This document shows, piece by piece, positions 52,361 to 61,547 of a stretch of DNA of 64,000 bases. Every line of letters starts with the position of its first letter. Position 1 is the first letter of the stretch. A program made the position numbers and the translations under genes. The notes below the pieces were generated by a model, which was not told the origin of the DNA, did not search any database, and worked only from the letters and a program-made list of their open reading frames with translations. The DNA is from Solimonas flava DSM 18980 (lineage in GTDB: Bacteria; Pseudomonadota; Gammaproteobacteria; Nevskiales; Nevskiaceae). The stretch lies in NCBI RefSeq assembly GCF_000426685.1, contig NZ_AUFV01000002.1, positions 434,001-498,000 of the forward strand, given 5' to 3'.

Positions 52361-54454
52361 GTGAACGAAGGAGTGCGGCGGCGCGGCGCTCGGTGGCTGG
52401 CGGCGCTCGGTGGCCTGCTGCTCGGCGCGCTGGCGCTGGCGACGCTGTTTGCGCAACGCGCGCTGCCCGACACGCTGCGCCTCGACGCCGAAGCCGCGCG
52501 GCAGGTCGAGCTGCTCGACCGCGACGGCCGGCCGCTGCGTCTGGCCTACGACGGCGGCTGGAACCTGCACGAGCGCGTGCCGCTGGCGGCGGTGCCGGCG
52601 ACGCTGCGCGCGGCGATCGTCGCGGCCGAGGACCGTCGTTTCTGGACGCACGCCGGCATCGACTGGCGCGCGCGCGCCTCGGCGCTGTGGGTCAATCTGC
52701 GCAACGGCCGCGCCGTGCGCGGCGCCAGCACGATCAGCGAGCAGGTCGTGCGCATCCTCCATCCGCGGCCGCGCACCGTCTGGTCGCGCTGGGTTGAGGG
52801 CTTCGAGGCGCTGCGCCTGGAGGCGCGCTTCAGCAAGGCCGAGATTCTCGAGTTCTATCTGAATCAGGTGCCGTACGGCGCCAACCGGCGCGGCGTCGCG
52901 CCGGCCGCCGCGTACTACTTCGACCGCAGCCTCGACACGCTGTCGCCGGACGAGATGCTGGCGCTCGCCGTGCTGGTGCGCGCGCCGACGCGGCTGGCGG
53001 CCGATCCGCCGGCGCTGCGCGCGCGCCTGCGCCGCCTGGCGCAGGCGCTGGCGGCGCAGGGCCGCTGGCGCGCGCCGCTGCCGGAAACGGCGCCGGCGCT
53101 GGCGCGCGCGCGGCCGCCGCTGCAGGCCGCGCACTTCGTGGCCTGGGCCGGCCGCGCCGCGGCGCGGCAGCGGCCCGGTGCCGCGCGCGTGCGCTCGACG
53201 CTCGATGCCGAACTGCAGCAGTCGGCCGAGGCCTTCCTGCGCGAGCGCCTGCGCGATCTGGCGCGCGAGGGCGCCGCGCAGGGCGCGGTGCTGGTCGTCG
53301 ATCTCGACGGCAATCGCGTGCGCGCCTACGCGACGGCCGACCGCCTGCATCCGGACATCGTCGGCATCGATCCGATCCAGACGCCGCGCCAGCCCGGTTC
53401 GACACTGAAACCCCTGTTGTACGCGATGGCGATCGAGCGCGGCTGGCGCGCCGATACGACGATCGACGACGCCGAGCTGCGCGAGCGCATCAACGGCGGC
53501 CTGCACGAGTACCGCAACTACAGCCGCGTGCATTACGGCCGCGTCACGGTCGCCGAAGCGCTCGGCAATTCGCTGAACATCCCGGCGGTGAAGGCCTTGC
53601 AGTTCGTCGGCCAGGCGCCGTTCCTGGCACGGCTGCGCGCGCTCGGCGTCGACAGCCTCGACCAGCATCCGAACGTCTACGGCGACGGCCTCGCGCTCGG
53701 CAACGGCGCGCTGACGCTGTACGAGCTCGTGCAGGCCTACACGGCACTGGCCCGCGACGGCCTCTGGCAGCCGCTGACGGTGCTCGACGACGCCGGGCCG
53801 CGTCCGCCCGCGCGCGCCCTCTACACGCGCGAGGCCGCGCACGCGATCAGCGCCATCCTCGCCGATGCTTCGGCGCGGCTGCTGGAGTTCGGCGAGGGCG
53901 GCGTGCTGCGCTTTCCGGTCGCCACCGCGGTCAAGACCGGCACGTCGAGCGACTACCGCGACGCCTGGACCGTGGCCTACGACGGGCGCTGGCTGGTCGG
54001 CGTGTGGCTCGGCAATCTCTCGGGCCAGCCGACCGAGGGCGTCACCGGCGCGCGCGGTCCGGCGCTGCTGACGCGCTCGCTGCTCGCGCGCCTGCCGAGC
54101 GACGTCGCGCTGCGCGCGCGCCCGGCCGCGCCCGAGCGGCCGGAATCCGGGCAGGCGCCGGCCGCGGCGCCGGAGGCGCCTGCCGAGCCGCTGCTGGCGC
54201 AGCCCTTCGACGGCCTGCTGCTGGCGCGCGATCCGCGCATCCCCGCCGCGCTCCAGGCTTTCCGCTTCGAGCTGGCCTGGCGCGAGCGGCCGCAGCGGGT
54301 GCGCTGGGAGGTCGACGGCGCGGTCGTCGCCGAGACCCGCGAGCCCTACTTCGACTGGCCGCTGGTGGCCGGCGCGCATGCGGTCCGCGCCCTCGCGTTC
54401 GACGCCGGCGGTGCCGAGCGGCCGACCGCCGCGGCCCGCATCACGGTTCGCTGA
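52361..54454 (+). CDS. pbpC: penicillin-binding protein 1C
   Basis: A 697-residue bifunctional peptidoglycan synthase. After a membrane anchor (residues 12-33) comes the glycosyltransferase domain, with AAEDRRFWTHAG (catalytic Glu90) and GASTISEQ. The transpeptidase has STLK (Ser347, in QPGSTLKPLLYA), SLN (in GNSLNIPA) and KTGTS (Lys525, in VKTGTSSDYRDAW). A C-terminal beta domain of the PBP1C type ends it. It starts at GTG 52361. The A2M and pbpC genes form the conserved pair proposed to repair peptidoglycan after protease attack. Confidence 0.95.
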   Translation: MNEGVRRRGARWLAALGGLLLGALALATLFAQRALPDTLRLDAEAARQVELLDRDGRPLRLAYDGGWNLHERVPLAAVPATLRAAIVAAEDRRFWTHAGIDWRARASALWVNLRNGRAVRGASTISEQVVRILHPRPRTVWSRWVEGFEALRLEARFSKAEILEFYLNQVPYGANRRGVAPAAAYYFDRSLDTLSPDEMLALAVLVRAPTRLAADPPALRARLRRLAQALAAQGRWRAPLPETAPALARARPPLQAAHFVAWAGRAAARQRPGAARVRSTLDAELQQSAEAFLRERLRDLAREGAAQGAVLVVDLDGNRVRAYATADRLHPDIVGIDPIQTPRQPGSTLKPLLYAMAIERGWRADTTIDDAELRERINGGLHEYRNYSRVHYGRVTVAEALGNSLNIPAVKALQFVGQAPFLARLRALGVDSLDQHPNVYGDGLALGNGALTLYELVQAYTALARDGLWQPLTVLDDAGPRPPARALYTREAAHAISAILADASARLLEFGEGGVLRFPVATAVKTGTSSDYRDAWTVAYDGRWLVGVWLGNLSGQPTEGVTGARGPALLTRSLLARLPSDVALRARPAAPERPESGQAPAAAPEAPAEPLLAQPFDGLLLARDPRIPAALQAFRFELAWRERPQRVRWEVDGAVVAETREPYFDWPLVAGAHAVRALAFDAGGAERPTAAARITVR

Positions 54455-54531
54455 GGGGCGCTGCGCGGCGCCTGGCGGGGCGTCAAGTGCTTGATTGCAA
54501 AGCGCCTGGCGTGATCTTTCGGGCGCTGCGG

Positions 54532-54559
54532 CTTGATTCTTGCGACATCGGCCGCATCA
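54532..54559 (+). promoter_or_regulatory. possible heat-shock (sigma-32) promoter of lon
   Basis: CTTGAT (54532-54537) and CCGCATCA (54552-54559) are 14 bp apart, close to the sigma-32 pattern CTTGAA-N13-15-CCCCATnT. The predicted start lies near 54566. This fits the heat-shock control of lon in relatives, but the match is imperfect. Confidence 0.42.
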
Positions 54560-54570
54560 CAGTCTTCCGA

Positions 54571-54587
54571 GCCGGCATAATGCCGGC
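54571..54587. repeat. 8-bp palindrome in the lon leader
   Basis: GCCGGCAT-A-ATGCCGGC is a perfect inverted repeat with one central base, 18 bp before the lon start codon. It could be an operator or a small RNA hairpin near the ribosome-binding site (AGGAG at 54597). Confidence 0.5.
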
Positions 54588-54605
54588 AGACAACCAGGAG
54601 ATCTC

Positions 54606-57005
54606 GTGGACAACCAGACCGAACGCACCGCACCTGTCTTGCCGTTGCGCGATGTGGTCGTGTTCCCGCACATGGCGATCCCGCTGTTCGTTGGCCGCGA
54701 GAAGTCGATCAAGGCCCTGTCGGCGGCTATGCAGGACGACAAGCGCATCCTGCTGGTCGCCCAGCGCACGGCCGATACCGATGAACCGGGCGCCGACGAC
54801 CTTTATCGCGTCGGCACGCTGGCCAGCATCCTGCAGATGCTGAAGCTGCCGGACGGCACCGTGAAGGTGCTCGTCGAAGGCGTGCACCGCGCGCGCATCA
54901 GCAACTTCGATCTCAGCGGCGCCTTCGTCACCGCCGAGTGCCAGCAGCTGCCCGACGACAAGCTGGCGACGACCGACGACAAGGAGGTCGACGCGGCGAC
55001 GCGCTCGCTGCTCGCGCAGTTCGAGGCCTACGCCAAACTCAACAAGAAGATTCCCGCCGAGCTGCTGCCGTCGCTGGCCAGCATGGACTCGCCCGGCCGT
55101 CTCGCCGACACCATCGCCGCGCACCTCAACCTCAAGCTCGAAGACAAGCAGGAAGTGCTGGAGATCGACGACGCCAAGGCGCGCCTCGAGCACGTCATGC
55201 GCCAGCTCGAGAGCGAGATCGACGTGCTGCAGATCGAAAAGAAGATCCGCACGCGCGTCAAGCAGCAGATGGAGAAGAACCAGCGCGAGTACTACCTGAA
55301 TGAGCAGATGAAGGCCATTCAGAAGGAACTCGGCGAGAACGAGGAAGGCCCGAGCGAGCAGGAAGAGCTCGCCAACAAGATCGAGAAGTCCGGCATGCAC
55401 AAGGAGGCGAAGGCCAAGGCTGTCGCCGAACTGAACAAGCTGAAGATGATGCCGCCGATGTCGGCGGAAGCCACCGTCGTGCGCAACTACCTCGACGTGC
55501 TGACCTCGGTGCCGTGGAAGAAGCGCACCAAGACGCACATCGACCTCGATCTGGCGCAGCAGAAGCTGGACGAGGACCACTACGGTCTCGAAAAGATCAA
55601 GGAACGCATCGTCGAGTATCTGGCCGTGCAGGCGCGCACCAAGAAGCTGAAGGGGCCGATCCTGTGCCTCGTCGGCCCGCCGGGCGTCGGCAAGACCTCG
55701 CTCGGCCGCTCGATCGCCGAGGCGGTCAACCGCAAGTTCGTGCGCATGTCGCTGGGCGGCGTGCGTGACGAGGCGGAGATCCGCGGCCATCGCCGGACCT
55801 ACATCGGTTCGATGCCGGGCAAGATCATCCAGAACATGCAGAAGGTCGGCGTGAAGAACCCGATGTTCCTGCTCGACGAAATCGACAAGATGGCCATGGA
55901 TTTCCGTGGCGATCCCTCGGCGGCGCTGCTCGAGGTGCTCGATCCGGAGCAGAACAGCACGTTCCAGGATCACTACCTGGAGGTCGAGTACGACCTCTCG
56001 GACGTGATGTTCATCGCCACCGCGAACACCCTGAACATTCCGGGTCCGCTGCTCGACCGCATGGAAGTGATCCGCCTGCCGGGTTACACCGAGGACGAGA
56101 AGGTCGCCATCGCCAAGCAGTATCTGCTGCCGAAGCAGATGAAGAACAACGGCCTGAAGGACGGTGAGCTGAAGGTCGGCGACGACGCGCTGCGCGAGAC
56201 GGTCCGCCTCTACACGCGCGAGGCCGGCGTGCGCAGCCTGGAGCGCCTGATCAGCAAGATCTGCCGCAAGGTGGTCAAGCAGCTGGTGTCGAAGGAAGTC
56301 GCGGCGACGGTCGAGGTGACCAAGGACAACCTCGGCCAGTACCTGGGCGTGCCGCAGTTCCGCTACGGCCGCGCCGAGGAGAAGAACCAGGTCGGCCAGG
56401 TCACCGGTCTGGCGTGGACCGAGGTCGGCGGCGAACTGCTGACGATCGAGGCGGCGCTGTCGCCGGGCAAGGGCAAGCTGACGCAGACCGGTTCGCTCGG
56501 CAACGTCATGCAGGAGTCGATCCAGGCGGCGCTGACCGTGGTGCGCTCGCGCTCGAAGAAGCTCGGCATCGATCCGAAGTTCTACGAGACCAGCGATATC
56601 CACGTGCACGTGCCGGAAGGCGCGACGCCGAAGGACGGCCCGTCGGCCGGTATCGCGATGTGCACGGCGCTGGTCTCGGCGCTGACCGACATCCCGGTGC
56701 GCGCCGACGTGGCGATGACCGGCGAGATCACGCTGCGCGGCGAAGTGCTGCCGATCGGCGGACTCAAGGAGAAGCTGCTGGCGGCGCAGCGTGGCGGCAT
56801 CAAGACAGTCTGCATTCCGCAGGAGAACGTCAAGGATCTCGCCGACATTCCGGAGACGGTCAAGTCGACGCTCAACATCGAGCCGGTCCGCTGGATCGAC
56901 GAGGTGCTGAAGATCGCGCTGGAGCGCGAGCCGGAACCGCGTGCCGAGGCGCAGCCGCCGGCCCCGGCCGACGCGGCCGCCGCCGAAGCGGCCCGCGCGC
57001 ACTGA
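54606..57005 (+). CDS. lon: Lon protease (ATP-dependent endopeptidase La)
   Basis: A 799-residue ATP-dependent protease degrading misfolded and regulatory proteins in the cytoplasm. It shows a Lon N-terminal substrate domain, coiled coil (about residues 190-260), AAA+ module with Walker [10 protein letters not shown] (near 357) and Walker [10 protein letters not shown], and the catalytic Ser in [11 protein letters not shown] (near 679) with the catalytic Lys in [10 protein letters not shown] (near 721). A GTG start with AGGAG is chosen. Relatives have clpX-lon-hupB in a row; here lon stands alone between pbpC and a small exported protein gene. Confidence 0.97.
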   Translation: MDNQTERTAPVLPLRDVVVFPHMAIPLFVGREKSIKALSAAMQDDKRILLVAQRTADTDEPGADDLYRVGTLASILQMLKLPDGTVKVLVEGVHRARISNFDLSGAFVTAECQQLPDDKLATTDDKEVDAATRSLLAQFEAYAKLNKKIPAELLPSLASMDSPGRLADTIAAHLNLKLEDKQEVLEIDDAKARLEHVMRQLESEIDVLQIEKKIRTRVKQQMEKNQREYYLNEQMKAIQKELGENEEGPSEQEELANKIEKSGMHKEAKAKAVAELNKLKMMPPMSAEATVVRNYLDVLTSVPWKKRTKTHIDLDLAQQKLDEDHYGLEKIKERIVEYLAVQARTKKLKGPILCLVGPPGVGKTSLGRSIAEAVNRKFVRMSLGGVRDEAEIRGHRRTYIGSMPGKIIQNMQKVGVKNPMFLLDEIDKMAMDFRGDPSAALLEVLDPEQNSTFQDHYLEVEYDLSDVMFIATANTLNIPGPLLDRMEVIRLPGYTEDEKVAIAKQYLLPKQMKNNGLKDGELKVGDDALRETVRLYTREAGVRSLERLISKICRKVVKQLVSKEVAATVEVTKDNLGQYLGVPQFRYGRAEEKNQVGQVTGLAWTEVGGELLTIEAALSPGKGKLTQTGSLGNVMQESIQAALTVVRSRSKKLGIDPKFYETSDIHVHVPEGATPKDGPSAGIAMCTALVSALTDIPVRADVAMTGEITLRGEVLPIGGLKEKLLAAQRGGIKTVCIPQENVKDLADIPETVKSTLNIEPVRWIDEVLKIALEREPEPRAEAQPPAPADAAAAEAARAH

Positions 57006-57017
57006 GTGGGGTCATCG

Positions 57018-57055
57018 ACCCCGGTCCTCCGTCAGCGGAGGGCCGGGGTTTTTCT
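57018..57055 (+). terminator. rho-independent terminator of lon
   Basis: A 14-bp stem (with one G-T pair) closes a TCAG loop (57032-57035) and is followed by a run of Ts. It begins 13 bp after the lon stop. Confidence 0.93.
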
Positions 57056-57094
57056 TTGCGCGCGGCGCGCGCGATGTCGAACGACGGCGACGCG

Positions 57095-57454
57095 CTACGA
57101 GCAGATCCGCCAGTTCTTCGGCTCGTCCCAGACGCGGATCTCGCGAAAGCCGGTGACCGCCGCGCCGCTGGCCTTGTCGGTCGCTTCGTCGATCTCGATC
57201 TGAACGTTGCCGTGCTCGTTGTCGAGCACCGAGCCGCGATAGGCGGTCGCGCCGTCGGCCGAGTCGCGGCAGACCTGCAGGCCGCGCTCATGGCGGATGC
57301 GCGCGATCTCGGCATTGCGATCGGATGTCGTCGCGCCGGCCGCGGCCGGCGCATCGGCGGCGGGCGCGGGGGCCGCCTCCTGCGCGAAGGCGGGGGCGGC
57401 GGCGCTCAGCCAGACGGCGAGCGCGAGCTTCGGGGACAGGCAGGCAGGGCGCAT
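57095..57454 (-). CDS. small exported protein of unknown function
   Basis: A 119-residue protein with a signal peptide (LALAVWLSAAAPAFA) and a Pro/Ala-rich spacer, then a short domain with two cysteines (GLQVCRDSADG and NWRICS at the C-terminus) that may form a disulfide. An upstream in-frame start at 57493 is possible but less likely. No family recognised. It is separated from lon by the terminator. Confidence 0.65.
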   Translation of the reverse strand: MRPACLSPKLALAVWLSAAAPAFAQEAAPAPAADAPAAAGATTSDRNAEIARIRHERGLQVCRDSADGATAYRGSVLDNEHGNVQIEIDEATDKASGAAVTGFREIRVWDEPKNWRICS

Positions 57455-57507
57455 CGGGACTCCGGGCGAAGGGCCTGCCGAATCCTCAAGCAAGAAAAGC
57501 GCCGCCG

Positions 57508-58284
57508 CTAGCTGCGAAAACCGTCTTTCCAGCGCCGCAGGGCCGCGAAGACCGCGCCGTCGTTGGCGAGCGCCTCGCCGGCGTGTAGCTCGGCGGCGCT
57601 GCGCACCGCCGGCACCGCGGCGCGCAGGAACGGGTTGTAGCGTTTCTCGTCGCCGATCGTGCTCGGCAGCGTGGGGCGGCCGGCGGCGCGCTGCGCGCGT
57701 GCTTCGGCGAGCCGCGTCTGCAGCGCCGGATTGTGCGGCTCGACCGCCATCGCGAACGCCAGATTGGCCAGCGTGTACTCGTGCGTGCAGTGCACGGCCG
57801 TGGCGTCCGGCAGCGCCGCGAGGCGCTGCAGCGACTGCTGCATCTGCGCCGGGGTGCCCTCGAACAGACGCCCGCAGCCGGCCGAGAACAGCGTGTCGCC
57901 GCAGAACAGGCGCCGCGCTTCGGCATCGTGATAGGCGATGTGGCCGAGCGTGTGGCCGGGCACGGCGAGCACCTTGTACCGGGAGCCGCCGGCTTCGACC
58001 GTGTCGCCGTCGTCGAGCAGCACGCTGAGCTGCGGAATGCGCGCCGCCTCGGCGCGCGGGCCGTAGACCGGCACATGCCAGCGCGCGCGCAGTTCGGCGA
58101 GTCCGCCGACATGGTCGGCATGGTGGTGCGTGACGAGGATCGCCTCCAGGCGCAGGCCCTCGTCGTCGAGGAAGCGCTGTACGACGGCCGCATCGCCGGG
58201 GTCGACGACGACGGCGCCGCCGTCATGCACCAGCGTCCAGAGATAGTTGTCGGCGAAGGCCGGCAGGGCGTGGATGGAAGTCAC
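57508..58284 (-). CDS. gloB: hydroxyacylglutathione hydrolase (glyoxalase II)
   Basis: A 258-residue metallo-beta-lactamase-fold thioesterase hydrolysing S-lactoylglutathione, the second glyoxalase step. The zinc-binding THHHADHVGG (His53-55, Asp57, His58), VPGHTLGHI, FCGDTLFSAGCGR and HCTHEYTLANL are all present, and YNPFLRAAVP near the end binds glutathione in relatives. The start is GTG at 58284. It faces away from the methyltransferase gene, whose ATG is 43 bp away, so the two share a promoter region. Confidence 0.95.
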   Translation of the reverse strand: MTSIHALPAFADNYLWTLVHDGGAVVVDPGDAAVVQRFLDDEGLRLEAILVTHHHADHVGGLAELRARWHVPVYGPRAEAARIPQLSVLLDDGDTVEAGGSRYKVLAVPGHTLGHIAYHDAEARRLFCGDTLFSAGCGRLFEGTPAQMQQSLQRLAALPDATAVHCTHEYTLANLAFAMAVEPHNPALQTRLAEARAQRAAGRPTLPSTIGDEKRYNPFLRAAVPAVRSAAELHAGEALANDGAVFAALRRWKDGFRS

Positions 58285-58326
58285 GGCGGGCGTATGATGA
58301 AAGGGTCGTTCTCGGAGGGTAGTGCG

Positions 58327-59103
58327 ATGTCGGCACCACGTCATCTGCGCGGTACGCGCCTGTGCGACCGCCGCACGCTGGAGCGCTGGTCGGAATCGGT
58401 GCGCGGCCAGCGCGTGCTGCAGCGGGAGGCGCGCGAGCTGCGCCGGCTGCTGCCGGACATTTTCGGCCGTCACGTCCTGCAGATCGGCAGCTGGGCCGGC
58501 GGCCCGCGTCTGCTCGACGGCGCCGAAACGCTGCATCGCGCCGTGCTCGGCACGGTGATGGACGGCACCGCGGCGGCGATCGCCGATCCCGAGCACCTGC
58601 CGCTGCCGGAGCGTTCGATCGACGCGGTGATCCTGCCGCACACGCTCGAATACTGCGAATCGCCGCACAAGGTGCTGCGCGAGGCCGCGCGCGTGCTGAA
58701 CGATCGCGGTCGCCTGTTCGTGCTGGCCTTCAGCCCCTGGGGCCTGCCGGCCTGGCGCAGCCGCCTGGGCCTGCGCGCGCGCGCGTTTCCGCCGGGCGCC
58801 CGTTTCTACGGCGCCGGCCGCATCGGCGACTGGCTGCAGCTGCTCGACTTCGAGATCGCCGAAGTGCGGCGCTTCGGCACCGGTTTTCCGTGGCTGTCGC
58901 CGCGCTCGAGCGCGCATCCGTGGACGCCGGGCGATCTGCTGGCGCCGTTCGCTGAGTGCTACCTGATCGTCGCCCGCAAGCGCGTGCTGCCGATCAACTT
59001 CATCGGCAAGCCGGCGCGCGCGCAGATCAAGTCGCTGGTCGGTGTCGCCGCACCGGCCGCGCAGCGCAACGGCCTGGAGAACGAGGCCAAGCCGACGCCC
59101 TGA
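58327..59103 (+). CDS. YafS-like class I methyltransferase domain protein
   Basis: A 258-residue SAM-methyltransferase-fold protein. Motif I is degenerate (VLQIGSWAGGP), a later strand reads DAVILPHTLEYCESP, and a post-III block LNDRGRLFVLAFSPWG follows, as in the E. coli YafS family found between gloB and rnhA. The ATG at 58327 is preceded by GGAGGG. The degenerate glycine loop leaves real methyl transfer in doubt. Context (gloB, rnhA, dnaQ) supports orthology with yafS. Confidence 0.82.
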   Translation: MSAPRHLRGTRLCDRRTLERWSESVRGQRVLQREARELRRLLPDIFGRHVLQIGSWAGGPRLLDGAETLHRAVLGTVMDGTAAAIADPEHLPLPERSIDAVILPHTLEYCESPHKVLREAARVLNDRGRLFVLAFSPWGLPAWRSRLGLRARAFPPGARFYGAGRIGDWLQLLDFEIAEVRRFGTGFPWLSPRSSAHPWTPGDLLAPFAECYLIVARKRVLPINFIGKPARAQIKSLVGVAAPAAQRNGLENEAKPTP

Positions 59104-59140
59104 GCGATCGTTCGCCACCCGGCTGTTCTAAAATCGGCGC

Positions 59141-59623
59141 ATGAACGAAGACGCCGCGCCGAAGCGCATCACGATCCATACCGACGGCGCCTGCAAGGGC
59201 AACCCCGGACCCGGCGGCTGGGGCGCCGTCCTGCAGTACGGCGGCCATCGCCGCACGCTCAAGGGCGGCGAGCTCGACACCACCAACAACCGCATGGAGC
59301 TGCGCGCCGCGATCGAGGCGCTGAACGCGCTCAAGCAGCCCTGCGAGGTGATGCTGTTTACGGATTCGGTCTACGTCATGCAGGGTCTGACGCAGTGGAT
59401 GCCGAACTGGAAGGCGCGCGGCTGGCGTACCGCAGACAAGAAGCCGGTCAAGAATCAGGATCTGTGGCAGTCGCTCGATGCCGCCGTGCAGCGCCACCGC
59501 GTCGAGTGGCGCTGGGTCAAGGGCCACAACGGCGATCCCGACAACGAGGAGGCCGACCGGCTTGCCAACGAAGGCGTGCAGCTGGCGCTGGCCGACGCCG
59601 CCGCCCCGCGGGGCATCGCATGA
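59141..59623 (+). CDS. rnhA: ribonuclease HI
   Basis: A 160-residue RNase HI cutting RNA in RNA-DNA hybrids. The metal-binding carboxylates Asp15 ([13 protein letters not shown]), Glu53 (NNRMELRA), Asp75 (FTDSVYV) and Asp139 (DNEEAD), and the catalytic His129 (KGHNGDPDN), are all visible. The stop overlaps the dnaQ start (ATGA), so both are coupled, as in many gammaproteobacteria where the two genes lie side by side. Confidence 0.97.
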   Translation: MNEDAAPKRITIHTDGACKGNPGPGGWGAVLQYGGHRRTLKGGELDTTNNRMELRAAIEALNALKQPCEVMLFTDSVYVMQGLTQWMPNWKARGWRTADKKPVKNQDLWQSLDAAVQRHRVEWRWVKGHNGDPDNEEADRLANEGVQLALADAAAPRGIA

Positions 59624-60342
59624 CGCGCCAGATCATCCTCGATACCGAAACGACCGGTCTCGAAGTCGACCTCGGCCACCGCATCATCGAGCTGGGCTGC
59701 ATCGAACTGCGCAACCGGCGGCCGACGCAGAACAACCTGCACCGCTACTTCAATCCGGGGCGCGAGATCGACGCCGGCGCGATCAAGGTGCACGGCATCA
59801 CCAACGAGCGGGTCGCCCGGGAGCCGACGTTCGCGGCGCTGGCGGCGCAGGTCTGGGAGTATCTCGAAGGCGCCGAGCTGATCATCCACAACGCCTCGTT
59901 CGACGTCGGCTTTCTCAACGCCGAGTTCGCGCGCGCCGGCATCGCGCGCAAGCTCGACGAAGTCTGCGAGATCACCGACACGGTGAGCATGGCGCGGCGC
60001 CTGCACCCGGGCCAGAAGGTCAATCTCGACGCGCTGTGCAAGCGCTACAACGTCGACAACTCGAACCGCGAGTTCCACGGCGCCCTGCTCGACGCGCGCC
60101 TGCTCGCCGATGTTTACCTGGCGATGACCGGCGGTCAGAGCATGCTGGTGCTCGACGACGAGGCCGGCGGCCAGGCGCGCCGCTCGCGCTTCGCCGAACT
60201 GCTCGGCGCCAGCGACGCGTCGCTGCCGGTGCTGCCGGCGAGCGCCGAGGAGCAGGCGGCCCATCAGGCGCGCCTCAAGAAGATCGCCGGCAAGGGCAAA
60301 TGCCTGTGGCGCGGCGACCTGCCGGCCGAACAGACGGCCTGA
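59620..60342 (+). CDS. dnaQ: DNA polymerase III subunit epsilon (proofreading exonuclease)
   Basis: A 240-residue proofreading subunit of the replicative polymerase. The DEDDh exonuclease motifs are Exo I DTETTG (Asp8, Glu10), Exo [10 protein letters not shown] (Asp95) and Exo [18 protein letters not shown] (His153, Asp158). The tail (about residues 175-240) should hold the polymerase-core binding segment. The start at 59620 overlaps the rnhA stop (ATGA). It completes the gloB-yafS-rnhA-dnaQ block. Confidence 0.96.
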   Translation: MTRQIILDTETTGLEVDLGHRIIELGCIELRNRRPTQNNLHRYFNPGREIDAGAIKVHGITNERVAREPTFAALAAQVWEYLEGAELIIHNASFDVGFLNAEFARAGIARKLDEVCEITDTVSMARRLHPGQKVNLDALCKRYNVDNSNREFHGALLDARLLADVYLAMTGGQSMLVLDDEAGGQARRSRFAELLGASDASLPVLPASAEEQAAHQARLKKIAGKGKCLWRGDLPAEQTA

Positions 60343-60409
60343 GCTCGCGCCTGCCTGCGCGCGGCGTGCCGGTCTTGCGCCGCCTCGCGCGGCGGCGCAC
60401 CTTGCGCTG

Positions 60410-61477
60410 ATGGATCGAACCTCCGCTTCTTCCGGGCTTCGGCGTCCCGGCGTCGCGGCCGCACTGGCGGCGGCGGTGCTGTTCGGCGCCGGGGCTCCGG
60501 CCGCCAAGCTGCTGCTCGGCAGCATCAGTCCGTGGTTGCTCGCCAGCCTGCTGTACCTCGGCGCCGGGGTCGGGCTGTCGCTCTTCCGGCTATTGTCCGG
60601 CGCCGCCCGCGTGCGGCTGGCGCCGCGCGAATGGCCCTGGCTGATCGGCGCGATCGCCTTCGGCGGCGGTGCGGCGCCCGTACTGCTGATGTGGGGGCTG
60701 ACGCGCCTGCCGGCTGCCGACACCTCGCTGCTGCTCAACGCCGAAGCGGTGCTGACGGCGCTGCTCGCCTGGTTCGCGTTCGGCGAGGGGTTCGATCGGC
60801 GCATCGCCGCCGGCATGCTGGCCATCGTCGCCGGCGCCGTCGTGCTCGGCTGGCAGGGACCTGCGCATCTGGACCGCGTCGGGCCGGCGCTCGCCGTGCT
60901 CGCGGCCTGCCTGTGCTGGGCGATCGACAACAACCTCACGCGCAAGGTGGCACTCGCCGACGCGAGCTGGCTGGCCTGCGTCAAGGGGTGGGCGGCGGGC
61001 GCCGTCAATCTGGCGATTGCGCGGGCGTTCGGTGCGGCTTGGCCGTCCGCGACCGGCGTCGTCGCGGCGCTCGCGGTCGGCTGGCTGGCCTACGGGACGA
61101 GCCTGGCGCTGTTCATCGTCGGGCTCCGGCATCTCGGCACCGCGCGGACCAGCGCCTACTTCTCAGCGGCGCCGTTCTTCGGCGCGCTGCTGTCGATCGT
61201 GCTGTTGCGCGAACCGCTGGGTGTCCCACTGCTGGTGGCGTCGGCGCTGATGGCGGTCGGCGTCTGGCTGCATCTGACCGAACGGCACGAACACGAACAT
61301 CGCCACGAGCCGATCGAGCACGAGCACGAGCATGTGCACGACGGTGACGAGCATCATCAGCATCCGCACGATTCGCCGGTGGCGCCGGGCACGCGTCACC
61401 GGCATTGGCACCGGCACGCGCCGCTGCAGCACGCACACACCCATCTGCCCGACGTGCATCATCGCCACGGGCATTGA
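60410..61477 (+). CDS. EamA/DMT transporter with a histidine-rich C-terminal tail
   Basis: A 355-residue inner-membrane transporter with about ten hydrophobic helices and two EamA repeats (VAAALAAAVLFGAGAPAAKLLL in the first, VLAACLCWAIDNNLTRKVAL starting the second). The last 65 residues are extraordinary: clusters such as HEHEHRHEP, EHEHEHVHD, HRHWHRH and HHRHGH give about 25 histidines. A cytoplasmic tail of this kind could bind or sense Zn, Ni or Co (inference). The substrate is unknown. Confidence 0.86.
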   Translation: MDRTSASSGLRRPGVAAALAAAVLFGAGAPAAKLLLGSISPWLLASLLYLGAGVGLSLFRLLSGAARVRLAPREWPWLIGAIAFGGGAAPVLLMWGLTRLPAADTSLLLNAEAVLTALLAWFAFGEGFDRRIAAGMLAIVAGAVVLGWQGPAHLDRVGPALAVLAACLCWAIDNNLTRKVALADASWLACVKGWAAGAVNLAIARAFGAAWPSATGVVAALAVGWLAYGTSLALFIVGLRHLGTARTSAYFSAAPFFGALLSIVLLREPLGVPLLVASALMAVGVWLHLTERHEHEHRHEPIEHEHEHVHDGDEHHQHPHDSPVAPGTRHRHWHRHAPLQHAHTHLPDVHHRHGH

Positions 61478-61547
61478 TCCTGCGGATGGTTCGGTGCGTC
61501 TCGTGCCGGCCGGGGCCGCGCTTCACTGGCACCGGCCCCGGGAAAGA

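Noticed and set aside
47491-52473. A 1660-codon open frame antisense to the alpha-2-macroglobulin gene
   Set aside because: The composition is Arg/Ala/Gly/His-rich with no domain pattern, which is typical of the shadow of a GC-rich gene.
51980-57002. Long minus-strand frames opposite pbpC and lon
   Set aside because: PBP1C and Lon motifs are unmistakable on the plus strand; the antisense frames are GC artefacts.
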